From NCBI RefSeq assembly GCF_014634805.1, contig NZ_BMBS01000020.1, forward strand, positions 1 to 35,624: 35,624 nucleotides of DNA. The letters are read 5' to 3'. Below the pieces are notes generated by a model. The model was not told the origin of the DNA and ran no database searches. It saw only the letters and a list, made by a program, of their open reading frames with translations. Origin of the DNA: Leuconostoc falkenbergense (lineage in GTDB: Bacteria > Bacillota > Bacilli > Lactobacillales > Lactobacillaceae). Shown here piece by piece: positions 1-7,880 of this stretch. Each line of letters starts with the position of its first letter. Position 1 is the stretch's first letter. Position numbers and translations under genes: made by a program.

Positions 1-77
1 GGTTCAATATCGACAACTCACCACTGAGTCTGTTAGTTAATTAATTTTATTTTGTCCAACTATTGGGGTTCACTTCA
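1..77 (+). mobile_element. Right end of an IS3-family (IS150-group-like) insertion sequence, partial
   Basis: The segment reads as the tail of an orfB transposase followed by a terminal inverted repeat. The inverted repeat lies at about 53-77; its reverse complement begins TGAAGTGAACCCCAATAG and continues with TTGGACA, the form typical of IS150-group IS3 elements, which end in 5'-TG...CA-3'. The phosphoesterase reading frame begins directly after it, so the element is inserted in that gene. The rest of the element lies outside the window. The family call is from recognition of the terminus and transposase tail, not from a database search. Confidence 0.7.
2..40 (+). CDS. IS3-family transposase OrfB, C-terminal tail only
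   Basis: Only the last 12 codons are in the window, reading VQYRQLTTESVS and then TAA. IS150-type OrfB integrases commonly end with an S-P-V-x-Y-R motif a few residues before the stop, and the VQYRQ here fits that position. The stop is followed after about 12 bases by the terminal inverted repeat, the usual arrangement in IS3 elements. Nothing of the DDE catalytic core is visible, so the assignment rests on the tail, the inverted repeat and the disruption of the gene beyond it. Confidence 0.6.
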   Translation, partial: VQYRQLTTESVS

Positions 78-298
78 CGCAAGTGGTGCTTTTTGGACAT
101 ACGCATAAAGAAGGCGCTGTTACCTATCAAGGTAAGCTATTTATTAATCCTGGCTCTACCACTATTCCCAAAGGATTACACGCTAACTTGGGTGGTACGT
201 ATGCTATTTTGACAGTTAGTGACAAACAATATACAGTGAAGTTTTATAATCGTCGACATGAGGATTTGTCTGATTTGACAGTGATTGTTGCACGGTAA
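78..298 (+). pseudogene. YfcE/MJ0936-family phosphodiesterase, 3' fragment cut by an IS
   Basis: The frame encodes the C-terminal part of a calcineurin-like phosphoesterase. It contains the metal-binding GHTH motif (FGHTH, 94-108) and the NPGST stretch near 140 that closes the YfcE active site. Full-length family members have about 160-180 residues with N-terminal D-x-H, GD and GNCD motifs; all of these are missing. Upstream in the same frame comes the IS3 inverted repeat and a TAA at 38-40, so no native start exists. The GTG at 83 has no ribosome binding site and would remove the metal centre. The product is very probably inactive. The gene ends at TAA before a strong terminator. Confidence 0.75.
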
Positions 299-330
299 TA
301 GTAACGTGTTGTGGATTATCCATTCTTTTT

Positions 331-366
331 AAAAAGCCATTTTATCGTCGATAGAATGGCTTTTTT
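331..366 (+). terminator. Intrinsic terminator after the phosphoesterase fragment
   Basis: An AAAAAGCCATT arm (331-341) pairs with AATGGCTTTTT (355-365), extended inward by TAT/ATA around a short loop, and ends in six T. It separates the truncated phosphoesterase from ruvB. Confidence 0.85.
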
Positions 367-383
367 ACGTTGTCATAAACGTG

Positions 384-389
384 TATAAT
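384..389 (+). promoter_or_regulatory. -10 box of ruvB, placed for a leaderless transcript
   Basis: A perfect TATAAT ends only 7 bases before the ruvB ATG at 397, so transcription would start at or next to the A of the start codon. No purine-rich ribosome binding site precedes the ATG. The -35 region is weak, because the 17-base spacing falls in the T tract of the preceding terminator. Confidence 0.5.
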
Positions 390-396
390 AATTGAT

Positions 397-1455
397 ATGA
401 TAGAAAAAGGACCACAATTTAATCAATGGTACGAAGAAGATACTGAGGTTGATGAACTATTACGTGATGCGGAAGCCAACGCGGCAGAGCAGCGCGATGA
501 ATTATCATTACGGCCACAACATTTACGTGAGTATATTGGACAGACACCACTCAAAGAAGAGCTGGCTGTTTATATTGCTGCTGCCAAGCAACGAGAAGAG
601 GCGCTGGATCATGTACTGTTATTTGGCCCACCAGGATTAGGCAAAACTACGTTAGCGATGATTATTGCTAATGAAATGGGGGTCCATATCAAGACGACAT
701 CAGGTCCTGCTATTGAGAAACCAGGTGATTTAGTGGCATTGCTAAACGAACTTGAGCCAGGTGATATTTTGTTTATCGATGAAATTCATCGGATGCCAAC
801 CAACATTGAAGAAATGATGTATTCAGCGATGGAAGACTATTTTGTTGATATTATGGTTGGGCAAGGGCCGACTGCCCGTGCAGTCCATTTTCCTTTGCCA
901 CCTTTCACGCTAATCGGTGCGACAACCCGACCTGGTATGTTATCGAAGCCACTGCGGGATCGATTTGGTATCATTAACGCGCTTCAGTTTTATACACCAG
1001 AAGAGTTGCAACATATTGTGGTCCGTACAGCTGATATTTTGAATGCACCTGTTAAGCCAGAAGGTGCTTATGAAGTTGCTCTACGGTCACGCGGTACACC
1101 GCGAATTGCCAATCGCTTATTAAAACGGGTAAGGGATTTTGCACAAGTACAAGGGAAACAAGCAATCGATAAAGAAATTGTTAGTGTTGGATTGGATAAA
1201 TTACGTGTTGATAATCGTGGCTTAGACGAAACAGATCATAAATTTTTGGAAACGATGATTGCTTATTATCATGGTGGGCCAGTTGGCTTAAATACAATTG
1301 CGGCTAATATTGGTGAAGAAGCTGAAACATTAGAGTCCATGGTTGAACCTTATTTGTTGCAGATTGGCTTTTTGCAACGCACCCCGCGTGGGCGTGTGGT
1401 GACGCAAGCAGCTTATGAGCACCTTGGCATACCTTATCAAGAGGAACTAACATGA
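397..1455 (+). CDS. ruvB: Holliday junction branch migration helicase RuvB
   Basis: RuvB is the hexameric AAA+ motor that, with RuvA, drives branch migration of Holliday junctions during recombinational repair. The 352-residue product carries Walker A GPPGLGKT (77-84), Walker B LFIDEIH (125-131), sensor 1 LIGATTR (172-178), the arginine-finger segment LRDRFG (186-191) and a C-terminal winged-helix domain ending in LQRTPRGR. The N-terminus before [12 protein letters not shown] is about 15 residues longer than in many homologues. The ATG at 397 has no Shine-Dalgarno sequence, but a TATAAT lies just upstream, suggesting a leaderless message. Its TGA overlaps the ATG of the next gene (ATGA), so the two are translationally coupled. 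Unlike the usual ruvA-ruvB order, ruvA lies 3 kb downstream. Confidence 0.98.
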   Translation: MIEKGPQFNQWYEEDTEVDELLRDAEANAAEQRDELSLRPQHLREYIGQTPLKEELAVYIAAAKQREEALDHVLLFGPPGLGKTTLAMIIANEMGVHIKTTSGPAIEKPGDLVALLNELEPGDILFIDEIHRMPTNIEEMMYSAMEDYFVDIMVGQGPTARAVHFPLPPFTLIGATTRPGMLSKPLRDRFGIINALQFYTPEELQHIVVRTADILNAPVKPEGAYEVALRSRGTPRIANRLLKRVRDFAQVQGKQAIDKEIVSVGLDKLRVDNRGLDETDHKFLETMIAYYHGGPVGLNTIAANIGEEAETLESMVEPYLLQIGFLQRTPRGRVVTQAAYEHLGIPYQEELT

Positions 1456-2312
1456 ACTTTATCATTTCTGATACACATTTTAATCATGAGAAAATTTTAT
1501 ATTTTGATAAATCAAGAGCAGATGCATTGCGTAATTTAGGTATTGATCCCACAGTTACGAATATGGATGAGTATCTTGAAAACCAATGGAACGCTACGGT
1601 AAACGATGATGATGTTGTGTATTTTTTAGGTGATTTGGGTATGTTTCGTAAGAAGCAAGATTTTGTAGCACAATTGGCTCGCCTAAAAGGGGAAAAAGTT
1701 TTTTTCAAAGGCAATCATGATCATTCTGACCAACTAAAAGCTGCCTTGAAGGCACCTGAAACAAAACTCATTGAGGTGGTAGATACGGCAAAGACTATTA
1801 AAATAAATGGCATTCAGGTTTGGTTAAGCCATTACGCAATTGATTTGCCATATCCAATTTTGTCGGTGCACGGTCACATTCACGAAGCAGAGTACGAAAG
1901 CCCTAGTATGGTCAATTTATCGCTTGACTCTGTTTTGATGCAACAATATCCTTTTGGTCAACCATTGTCATTTGATAAGTTATGGCCGGAATTAAAAAAG
2001 CGGTTAGAAATGATTGAACAATCATATGTGATTGAGCCGGAAAATAAGCGATTTGACCGACAAGTCGAGCGGGCATTTGATGAAGTCATTACCATCAATA
2101 AACCGACACCCATACAACGGCATGAACTCGCCTTATTGGTTGAATATCTCAACAAGAATCATTTAACTTATGCAGACGTGTTACACCGATTTGACATTCC
2201 TAACGTGAACAAACAGCTGTCAGTTGACGAAAAAGCAGCTGTCTCACAGACAGGATATGAATTTGAAAAAGCAACAGGATTGGCTGGTAACAGCGGCGGA
2301 AAAGGAAACTAA
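1452..2312 (+). CDS. Metallophosphoesterase with an unrecognised C-terminal domain
   Basis: The first 170 residues form a calcineurin-like metallophosphoesterase: SDTHF (6-10) with D7/H9, GD (60-61), GNHDH (87-91), SHY (126-128) and HGHIH (140-144) supply all metal ligands, so the enzyme should be active on a phosphodiester or phosphomonoester that cannot be named from sequence. The remaining 110 residues are hydrophilic and helix-rich, match no domain I know, and end in a Gly/Asn-rich tail. An AAGAGG ribosome binding site lies 8 bases before the ATG, which overlaps the ruvB stop. queA follows after 2 bases, so the gene is part of the ruvB-queA operon. Substrate unknown. Confidence 0.85.
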   Translation: MNFIISDTHFNHEKILYFDKSRADALRNLGIDPTVTNMDEYLENQWNATVNDDDVVYFLGDLGMFRKKQDFVAQLARLKGEKVFFKGNHDHSDQLKAALKAPETKLIEVVDTAKTIKINGIQVWLSHYAIDLPYPILSVHGHIHEAEYESPSMVNLSLDSVLMQQYPFGQPLSFDKLWPELKKRLEMIEQSYVIEPENKRFDRQVERAFDEVITINKPTPIQRHELALLVEYLNKNHLTYADVLHRFDIPNVNKQLSVDEKAAVSQTGYEFEKATGLAGNSGGKGN

Positions 2313-2314
2313 TA

Positions 2315-3376
2315 ATGACAACAGAGAAACACTATACTTTATCAGATTTTGATTATGATTTACCAGAAGAATTGATTGCACAAACGCCTTTAAAGCAGCG
2401 GGATGCCTCACGCTTGTTGGTCCTTAACGCAGAGACAGGTCAATATGAGGATAAGCATTTTTATAATATTTTGGACTATGTCAACGCCGGAGATGCAATT
2501 GTGATGAATAATTCACGCGTTTTGCCAGCACGTTTACATGGGGCTCGACCAGAGACAGGTGGTCATGCCGAAGTCCTATTGTTGCGACAAGATCATGGTG
2601 ACGTTTGGGAAACATTGGTCAAACCGGCAAAAAAATCACCAATTGGCTCGACAATTGTGTTTGGGGATGACTTAGACAATCCGATTATGACAGCTACGGT
2701 TGTTGGCGAATTGGAGCATGGTGGTCGCTATATTGAATTCCATTATGATGGGATTTTCATGGAATTATTGGAGCAGTTAGGTGAAATGCCATTGCCACCT
2801 TATATTAAAGAAAAGTTAGCTGACCAAGAGCGTTATCAAACTGTTTATTCAAAAGTAGATGGTTCCGCTGCCGCGCCAACCGCAGGGTTGCATTGGACGC
2901 CTGAATTATTAGACAAGGTTCGAGCTAAGGGTGTTAAAACAGTTGAGCTAACACTTCACGTTGGGTTGGGAACATTTAGACCAGTTGATGAAGAAAATAT
3001 TGACGATCACAAGATGCACAGTGAGTTTTATCAATTAAGTCAAGAGGCAGCGGATCAATTGAATGAAGTGCGTGCTAATGGCGGACGTATTATTGCTACT
3101 GGTACGACGTCAATCAGGACGTTAGAAACAATTGGGTCAAAATTTGACGGTGAATTAAAAGCTGATTCTGGTTGGACTGATATTTTCATTAAGCCCGGTT
3201 ATCATTGGACTGTTGTGGATGCATTCATAACCAATTTCCATTTACCTAAATCAACGCTTGTCATGCTGGTGGCTGCTTTTACTGGCCGTGATAACATTTT
3301 GAATGCTTATGCACATGCTGTTGAAGATAAATATCGCTTCTTCAGTTTTGGAGATGCCATGTTCATTCACAAATAA
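2315..3376 (+). CDS. queA: S-adenosylmethionine:tRNA ribosyltransferase-isomerase QueA
   Basis: QueA transfers and isomerises the ribosyl part of SAM onto preQ1-modified tRNA (position 34 of GUN-anticodon tRNAs), giving epoxyqueuosine. The 353-residue length is typical. Family signatures are present in order: the N-terminal [13 protein letters not shown] with RDASRLLVL, then [14 protein letters not shown] near residue 190, [11 protein letters not shown] near 217, [11 protein letters not shown] near 265 and the C-terminal [16 protein letters not shown]. An AAAGGAA ribosome binding site inside the end of the preceding gene positions the ATG. In many lactobacilli queA follows ruvAB; here it sits between ruvB and ruvA. 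Confidence 0.98.
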   Translation: MTTEKHYTLSDFDYDLPEELIAQTPLKQRDASRLLVLNAETGQYEDKHFYNILDYVNAGDAIVMNNSRVLPARLHGARPETGGHAEVLLLRQDHGDVWETLVKPAKKSPIGSTIVFGDDLDNPIMTATVVGELEHGGRYIEFHYDGIFMELLEQLGEMPLPPYIKEKLADQERYQTVYSKVDGSAAAPTAGLHWTPELLDKVRAKGVKTVELTLHVGLGTFRPVDEENIDDHKMHSEFYQLSQEAADQLNEVRANGGRIIATGTTSIRTLETIGSKFDGELKADSGWTDIFIKPGYHWTVVDAFITNFHLPKSTLVMLVAAFTGRDNILNAYAHAVEDKYRFFSFGDAMFIHK

Positions 3377-3391
3377 TAGAGGTATAAATGA

Positions 3392-4303
3392 ATGAAAAAA
3401 AGAACAACAACACTTTTAGCCGCAAGTTTGGCTTGGGGTGGTGCTATTCTTGGCACGAATCAACTTTTTAGAATGGCCACAGTGGCTAGTGAAAAAACTG
3501 TTGTTCCAGATGATGTGTATCCGGATAATGTCTTATTTGCTAATCAAGAAAGATTTAATCGATTACCACGAGAGACTTGGACGTTAACTACGTTTGATGG
3601 CTTGACATTGAAAGCTTGGTATGTCGCTAATCAGCACAGTGAAAAGACCGTTATTTTGAGTCATGGCTGGCGTATAACAAAAGCTAGAATGGCAACTTTT
3701 GGTGACTTGTTTTACAATTTAGGGTTTAACGTTTTAATTCCAGATAATCGGGCGCATGGCGAATCAGGCGGTAAATTTATTGGGTTTGGTTATTTGGATC
3801 GATTTGACTATCTGCAGTGGATTGATATGGTCTGTCAGAAGGATCAACGTCAGAAAATTGTTTTGATGGGGATGTCCATGGGAGGCACAACGGTTCTGTC
3901 AGTCAGTGGTGAAAAGCTACCAAATAATGTAAAAGCCGTAATATCTGATTCGGCATATACAAGTGCCTATGATGAACTAAAATATCAGGCGGGACATATG
4001 TTTCATTTGCCGGCTTTTCCTGTTTTAAATGTGTTAAATTGGATGTCTGGTTGGCGGGCTGGTTTTCAATACTCTCAGGCAGACGCTCGTCCTTTAATTG
4101 CAAAAAGTCAATTGCCTACATTGTTTATTCATGGCTTGGCTGATGATTTTGTGCCGACAAAAATGGTTTACGAATTGATCGGGCAACATCAGGGAGAGCA
4201 CGTTGTATGGTTGCCAAAGGGCGCAGGTCATGTTGCTGCTTTTGAGGAATATCCAAAAGAATATATTGAACGAGTTGCTACTTTTTTGAATCAACACGTA
4301 TAA
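3392..4303 (+). CDS. Membrane-anchored alpha/beta hydrolase (YqkD-like)
   Basis: This is an alpha/beta-hydrolase of the prolyl-oligopeptidase-like group, related by sequence style to B. subtilis YqkD. Residues 7-27 are hydrophobic after a KKR start and probably act as a signal anchor or uncleaved signal peptide, placing the enzyme outside the membrane. The catalytic parts are visible: oxyanion region SHGW (90-93), nucleophile elbow GMSMGG (160-165; Ser162), acid Asp251 in HGLADDFVP and His280 in GAGHVAA. Two ATGs lie at 3388 and 3392; the AGAGG at 3378-3382 and the reading frame support 3392. It follows queA by 15 bases and ends before a weak terminator. Substrate not predictable. Confidence 0.9.
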   Translation: MKKRTTTLLAASLAWGGAILGTNQLFRMATVASEKTVVPDDVYPDNVLFANQERFNRLPRETWTLTTFDGLTLKAWYVANQHSEKTVILSHGWRITKARMATFGDLFYNLGFNVLIPDNRAHGESGGKFIGFGYLDRFDYLQWIDMVCQKDQRQKIVLMGMSMGGTTVLSVSGEKLPNNVKAVISDSAYTSAYDELKYQAGHMFHLPAFPVLNVLNWMSGWRAGFQYSQADARPLIAKSQLPTLFIHGLADDFVPTKMVYELIGQHQGEHVVWLPKGAGHVAAFEEYPKEYIERVATFLNQHV

Positions 4304-4306
4304 GTC

Positions 4307-4327
4307 GCGTTATTAAACGCTTTTGTT
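4307..4327 (+). terminator. Weak intrinsic terminator after the hydrolase
   Basis: GCGTT - ATTA - AACGC is followed by TTTTGTTT. The stem is only 5 bp, so some read-through into ruvA is likely. Confidence 0.5.
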
Positions 4328-4403
4328 TGGGTAGTAGTTCAAGCAAGCTGATTTAATAGCCGATGTCAAGAAAAAATATGGAAAAACAGATGGCTTAATC
4401 TTC

Positions 4404-4412
4404 TGATAAAAT
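4404..4412 (+). promoter_or_regulatory. Extended -10 promoter of ruvA
   Basis: TGATAAAAT matches the extended -10 form (TGn plus TAAAAT). It overlaps the ATG at 4411, which argues that this upstream ATG is not the translation start and supports 4441. No good -35 box is visible. Confidence 0.5.
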
Positions 4413-4440
4413 GACACTAATAGTGAAAGAGAATGTGAAT

Positions 4441-5031
4441 ATGTACGAATATATTAACGGATTAATTACTAATATTACACCAGCCTATATCGTGATTGCC
4501 TCACGGAGTGGCGTTGGATATCGTCTTTATACGGCGAACCCCTACCGTTTTGAGGAAAATGTTGAATCACATGTTTATGTGCAACAAATTGTCAGAGAAA
4601 ATGACATCAGTTTGTTTGGATTTATTGATGCGAATGAAAAGGCATTGTTTAACAAGCTTTTAAATGTTTCTGGTATTGGGCCTAAAAGCGCCTTAGCTAT
4701 TTTGGCCAGCGCTGATGCTACTGGATTAGTCAATGCGGTTGCAAATGATGACAGCGCATATTTAACACAGTTTCCAGGTGTTGGTAAAAAAACTGCACAA
4801 CAAATTGTATTGGATTTAAAAGGTAAATTAGATGATCTAGCGGTTGAAAATGGCGTGGCAACATCATCCACAGCGTCAAGTGATTCTCGTGCACTTGATG
4901 ATGCACTGGAAGCACTCTTGGCACTTGGCTACACTAAAAAAGATGTTAAAGTGGTAGGTGAGCAATTAAGTCAAACAAGTGATTCCACGGATGGTTATAT
5001 TCGTTCTGGTTTGAAGATGTTGGTGAAATAG
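4441..5031 (+). CDS. ruvA: Holliday junction DNA helicase subunit RuvA
   Basis: RuvA binds four-way junctions as a tetramer and loads RuvB. The 196-residue product has the OB-fold domain (1-62, starting MYEYINGLIT), two helix-hairpin-helix motifs (SGIGPKSALAIL at 77-88; FPGVGKKTAQQIVLDL at 111-126), a Thr/Ser-rich linker (139-148) and the C-terminal RuvB-contact domain (ALDDALEALLALGYTKKDV). I chose the ATG at 4441 rather than 4411 because homologues begin at MYEYI, an AGAGAA lies 8 bases upstream, and the longer start overlaps a -10 box. It is apart from ruvB and has its own promoter. Confidence 0.96.
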   Translation: MYEYINGLITNITPAYIVIASRSGVGYRLYTANPYRFEENVESHVYVQQIVRENDISLFGFIDANEKALFNKLLNVSGIGPKSALAILASADATGLVNAVANDDSAYLTQFPGVGKKTAQQIVLDLKGKLDDLAVENGVATSSTASSDSRALDDALEALLALGYTKKDVKVVGEQLSQTSDSTDGYIRSGLKMLVK

Positions 5032-5067
5032 TTCGGTTTTTACTGCCAATACGTCCAAGAATTGACC

Positions 5068-5096
5068 TTGTTATTTAGGCGTTTTTTTTGTATGAT
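5068..5096 (+). promoter_or_regulatory. Promoter of the deoxynucleoside kinase gene
   Basis: TTGTTA (5068-5073) and TATGAT (5091-5096) are separated by 17 bases. The predicted start is about 20 bases before the GGAGG at 5117. A run of eight T at 5082-5089 within the spacer may end ruvA transcription, but I see no convincing stem in front of it. Confidence 0.6.
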
Positions 5097-5126
5097 AAGT
5101 AAGCTAATAAATTATTGGAGGTCGTC

Positions 5127-5759
5127 ATGGTGATTATTACTGCGGGCATGATCGGCGTTGGGAAAACGACATTAACAGGCTTAATTGCAGAGCATATGGG
5201 TACACAAGCATTTTATGAACCAGTAGGTGATAATCCTGTGCTACCCCTTTACTATTCAGATCCAAAGCAATACGGCTTCTTGCTTCAAATTTATTTTTTG
5301 AATCGTCGTTTTGACATGATTAAACAAGCGTTTGCTGATGATAACAATGTGTTGGATCGTTCTATCTATGAAGACGCTTTGTTCACTGAGGAAAATCATA
5401 AAGATGGCAATATTTCAGATGCTGAAATGGATGTCTATACAAGCTTACTTGATAATATGATGGCTGAACTGCAAAAAATGCCTAAAAAAGCACCTGATTT
5501 GATGGTGTATGCGGAGACTGATTTTGAAACGATTTTGTATCGCATCAAAAAGCGCGGTCGCAACTATGAACAATTTGAAAACAATCAGGGATTGCGTGAT
5601 TACTATTTCAAGATGTGGTCAGCTTACCGCGATTGGTTTGATGATTATGATGCTTCGCCAAAACTCAAAATTGATTTACAAACATACGATTTAGAGCAAA
5701 AAGACAATCAACAAGTGATTCTGAACCAAATTGATGACGCTCTAAAAGCAATTCGTTAA
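5127..5759 (+). CDS. Deoxynucleoside kinase (dAK/dGK family)
   Basis: The 210-residue protein phosphorylates deoxynucleosides for salvage. It has the P-loop GMIGVGKTT (7-15), the substrate-binding EPV segment after strand 2, the DRSIYED motif carrying the catalytic/base-binding Arg, and the lid R-I-K-K-R-G-R near residue 145. Bacilli and lactobacilli often encode a heterodimeric pair (dAK and dGK); only one gene is seen here, so specificity cannot be fixed. The start is the ATG at 5127, 5 bases after a GGAGG; an in-frame TTG at 5115 lies before that site and is rejected. The gene is monocistronic, with its own promoter and a strong terminator. Confidence 0.92.
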   Translation: MVIITAGMIGVGKTTLTGLIAEHMGTQAFYEPVGDNPVLPLYYSDPKQYGFLLQIYFLNRRFDMIKQAFADDNNVLDRSIYEDALFTEENHKDGNISDAEMDVYTSLLDNMMAELQKMPKKAPDLMVYAETDFETILYRIKKRGRNYEQFENNQGLRDYYFKMWSAYRDWFDDYDASPKLKIDLQTYDLEQKDNQQVILNQIDDALKAIR

Positions 5760-5764
5760 CATTG

Positions 5765-5788
5765 ACACCACATCGTGGTGTTTTTTTT
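5765..5788 (+). terminator. Terminator of the deoxynucleoside kinase gene
   Basis: ACACCAC (5765-5771) pairs with GTGGTGT (5775-5781) around a 3-base loop, followed by eight T. Confidence 0.85.
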
Positions 5789-5793
5789 CGAAC

Positions 5794-5823
5794 AAAAAAA
5801 CCTACCACAATGAACATGGTAGG
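5794..5823 (-). terminator. Terminator of mscL
   Basis: CCTACCA (5801-5807) and TGGTAGG (5817-5823) form the stem; read on the minus strand it is followed by seven T (the A run 5794-5800). Confidence 0.85.
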
Positions 5824-5836
5824 TTAAAAGTACATA

Positions 5837-6217
5837 TTAAGCTTTTTTCTCTGTTTCCAATAAATTACGAATTTCTGTCAAAACTTCCAGTTCAGGATTA
5901 ACTTTAACAGCTTCTTCTTTATTAGCCTTGAAGACACGGTTAATTACCTTGACTAGTATGAAGACAACAAATGCTGTGATCAAGAAGTTAATTAAATCGT
6001 TTAAGAAAGCGCCATACTTGAAAGTTAACGTTTTGCTAATGACTAATTGTAACTTATCCAAATCTGAATGACCACCAGTTGCAAAAGCGATGATTGGTCC
6101 AATCAAGTTAGTTGTCAATGACTTAACCAAACCAGTGAATGCACCACCGATGATAACACCGACTGCTAAATCAAGCACGTTTCCGCGCATAATAAATGCT
6201 TTAAACTCTGATAACAT
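5837..6217 (-). CDS. mscL: Large-conductance mechanosensitive channel MscL
   Basis: MscL is a homopentameric inner-membrane channel that opens under high membrane tension and releases solutes on osmotic downshock. The 126-residue protein has the N-terminal amphipathic helix ([17 protein letters not shown]), the pore-lining TM1 (about 15-40, with the GVIIGGAF gate region), a short extracellular loop, TM2 (about 70-95) and a charged cytoplasmic C-terminal helix ([12 protein letters not shown]). A GAGGAT ribosome binding site lies about 8 bases before the ATG on the minus strand. It is convergent with the deoxynucleoside kinase gene, each having its own terminator. Confidence 0.98.
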   Translation of the reverse strand: MLSEFKAFIMRGNVLDLAVGVIIGGAFTGLVKSLTTNLIGPIIAFATGGHSDLDKLQLVISKTLTFKYGAFLNDLINFLITAFVVFILVKVINRVFKANKEEAVKVNPELEVLTEIRNLLETEKKA

Positions 6218-6300
6218 AAAAATATCCTCTAATCTTACTAATCTAATATAACTCCATCATACAGGATAATCGTTGATTTACCAACATATTAACAGTTTTG

Positions 6301-6322
6301 TTCATTTAATTTTCATTTAATT
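6301..6322 (+). promoter_or_regulatory. Tandem 11-bp direct repeats, probable response-regulator site
   Basis: TTCATTTAATT occurs twice with no gap (6301-6311 and 6312-6322). Head-to-tail repeats with an 11-bp period are typical of OmpR/PhoB-family regulators. They end about 25 bases before an extended -10 box (6344-6352), where a class II activator would sit. No two-component system genes are in the window. The regulator is inferred. Confidence 0.5.
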
Positions 6323-6343
6323 GATATAAGTTTAACTTTTGGT

Positions 6344-6352
6344 TGATATATT
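6344..6352 (+). promoter_or_regulatory. Extended -10 box of the ABC permease gene
   Basis: TGATATATT fits TGn-TATATT. There is no good -35 box at 17-bp spacing, consistent with activator dependence through the repeats at 6301-6322. Confidence 0.5.
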
Positions 6353-6384
6353 GTCATCATTAAGTAAGTTTAAGGAGTGTTATC

Positions 6385-7848
6385 ATGGATTTTATCAAAC
6401 GAGCTGGTTTGTATTTACGGCAAAAAATTGGTCGAACTGCACTCATTACCTTGGTGATGAGTGCGATTATGATCTTTGTTTTAGCGGGTATAATTATCCA
6501 AAATGCGGCGATTCAAGCAACTAATAGTGCTAAAAATGCTGCAGGAACAACTGTTACTTTAAGCGCTAATCGTGAAAAAGCCTTTGCGGCAATGCGAAAA
6601 AGTCAGGAAAGTGCATCATCGTCAAGCAGCAGTTCCTCGACGACGCGACCAACTATTTCCTTGCCTGGGGTTAGTATAACCACAGCTGAAAAAATAGCTG
6701 CGCTAAGTAATGTGGCAGGATATCAGTTTAGTAACAGTGCTTCTGTGAATGCGAGTGGTTTCACAGCGATTACAACAACATCAAAAAGTGGAGGTGCTCA
6801 AGGCGGGCCATCAGGTGATACATCCACCCAAGGTGATATTACCATTAGTGGTGTATCCACAACAGCTGCCGAAACTAATTTCAAGTCAAAAGCCTATACG
6901 ATTACTTCTGGTAGGGGCATAACATCAGCAGATAAAAATACGAATAATGTGGTAATTGAAAGTGAATTAGCAACAAGCAATAAGCTAAAAGTTGGTGATA
7001 CCATTAAAGTCAAAACAACTGCCACGACTTCTAAGACATACGAAATGAAGATTGTCGGTATCTACAAAGCCAAGACAACTTCTGGCAGTTCGTCACAAGG
7101 TGGTCCAGGCCAACAATCTGATCCAGCCAATACTATTTTCAGTAGTTATACATTCGCTGGTACGGTAAATGGTGACAGTACCACAGTTACAAGTGTTGTT
7201 TACACACTGACGGACTCTTCTAAAGAAGCTGCCTTTACAAAAGCTGCTAAAAAATTAGTATCAAGTAGTTTCAGTTTAACCTCAAGTTCTGAAACATATG
7301 CTTTGCTGATGAAACCAATGAAAAACGTTCAAAGTTTTGCCAATAAAATTGTTTGGGTTGTTGGTATTGCTGGCACAATTATTCTTGCCTTGATCACTGT
7401 ATTGATGATTCGTGAACGTCGTCATGAAATTGGTGTATTAATGTCATTAGGTGAAAGCAAAGTTAAAATTGTACTGCAATTGTTCTCTGAATTATTTGCT
7501 ATATTAGTTGTTTCACTAGTCATTGCAGGTGTTGCTGGTAATTTTGTTGGTAATGCTGTTGGTAAACAACTTGTTTCACAGCAAACAACTGCTACACAGA
7601 CTACCACAGCCGGTGCAGGATTTGGTGGTGGAAATGGCGGCGGATCTGGTGCACCAACAACTGGTCAAACGAATCGCAACACAATGTCAGCAACAGGTAG
7701 CCAAGTACAAACCTTAAAGACGAAGCTAAGTGGTTCGGCGATGGCTGAATTAGGTGGACTAGGATTAGGTATTATCGCTATCGCAGTTGTTGCAGGGTCA
7801 ACACCAATCTTCCGCTTGAAGCCCAAAAAGATTTTGTCAAATGAATAA
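6385..7848 (+). CDS. MacB/FtsX-type ABC transporter permease
   Basis: The 487-residue membrane protein has the MacB layout: TM1 at about 17-39, a large extracytoplasmic domain (40-318) rich in Ser, Thr and Gly, then three helices (about 321-341, 367-388 and 456-474) forming the FtsX domain. The RERRHEIGVLMSLG segment after TM2 is the cytoplasmic coupling motif of this family. The extracytoplasmic parts contain low-complexity stretches (eight Ser near residue 78, GGAQGGPSGD near 134, and a Gly-rich loop between TM3 and TM4 near 410-425). The start ATG at 6385 has AAGGAG upstream. It is followed after 32 bases by its ATPase gene, which is interrupted, so the transporter is probably not working in this strain. 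Substrate unknown; family members export peptides or toxic compounds. Confidence 0.88.
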   Translation: MDFIKRAGLYLRQKIGRTALITLVMSAIMIFVLAGIIIQNAAIQATNSAKNAAGTTVTLSANREKAFAAMRKSQESASSSSSSSSTTRPTISLPGVSITTAEKIAALSNVAGYQFSNSASVNASGFTAITTTSKSGGAQGGPSGDTSTQGDITISGVSTTAAETNFKSKAYTITSGRGITSADKNTNNVVIESELATSNKLKVGDTIKVKTTATTSKTYEMKIVGIYKAKTTSGSSSQGGPGQQSDPANTIFSSYTFAGTVNGDSTTVTSVVYTLTDSSKEAAFTKAAKKLVSSSFSLTSSSETYALLMKPMKNVQSFANKIVWVVGIAGTIILALITVLMIRERRHEIGVLMSLGESKVKIVLQLFSELFAILVVSLVIAGVAGNFVGNAVGKQLVSQQTTATQTTTAGAGFGGGNGGGSGAPTTGQTNRNTMSATGSQVQTLKTKLSGSAMAELGGLGLGIIAIAVVAGSTPIFRLKPKKILSNE

Positions 7849-7880
7849 GGACCACGTGAAAAAACAAAAGGAGTTAGTCA

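Noticed and set aside
4411-4440. Longer RuvA start
   Set aside because: The ATG overlaps an extended -10 box, and homologues begin MYEYI.
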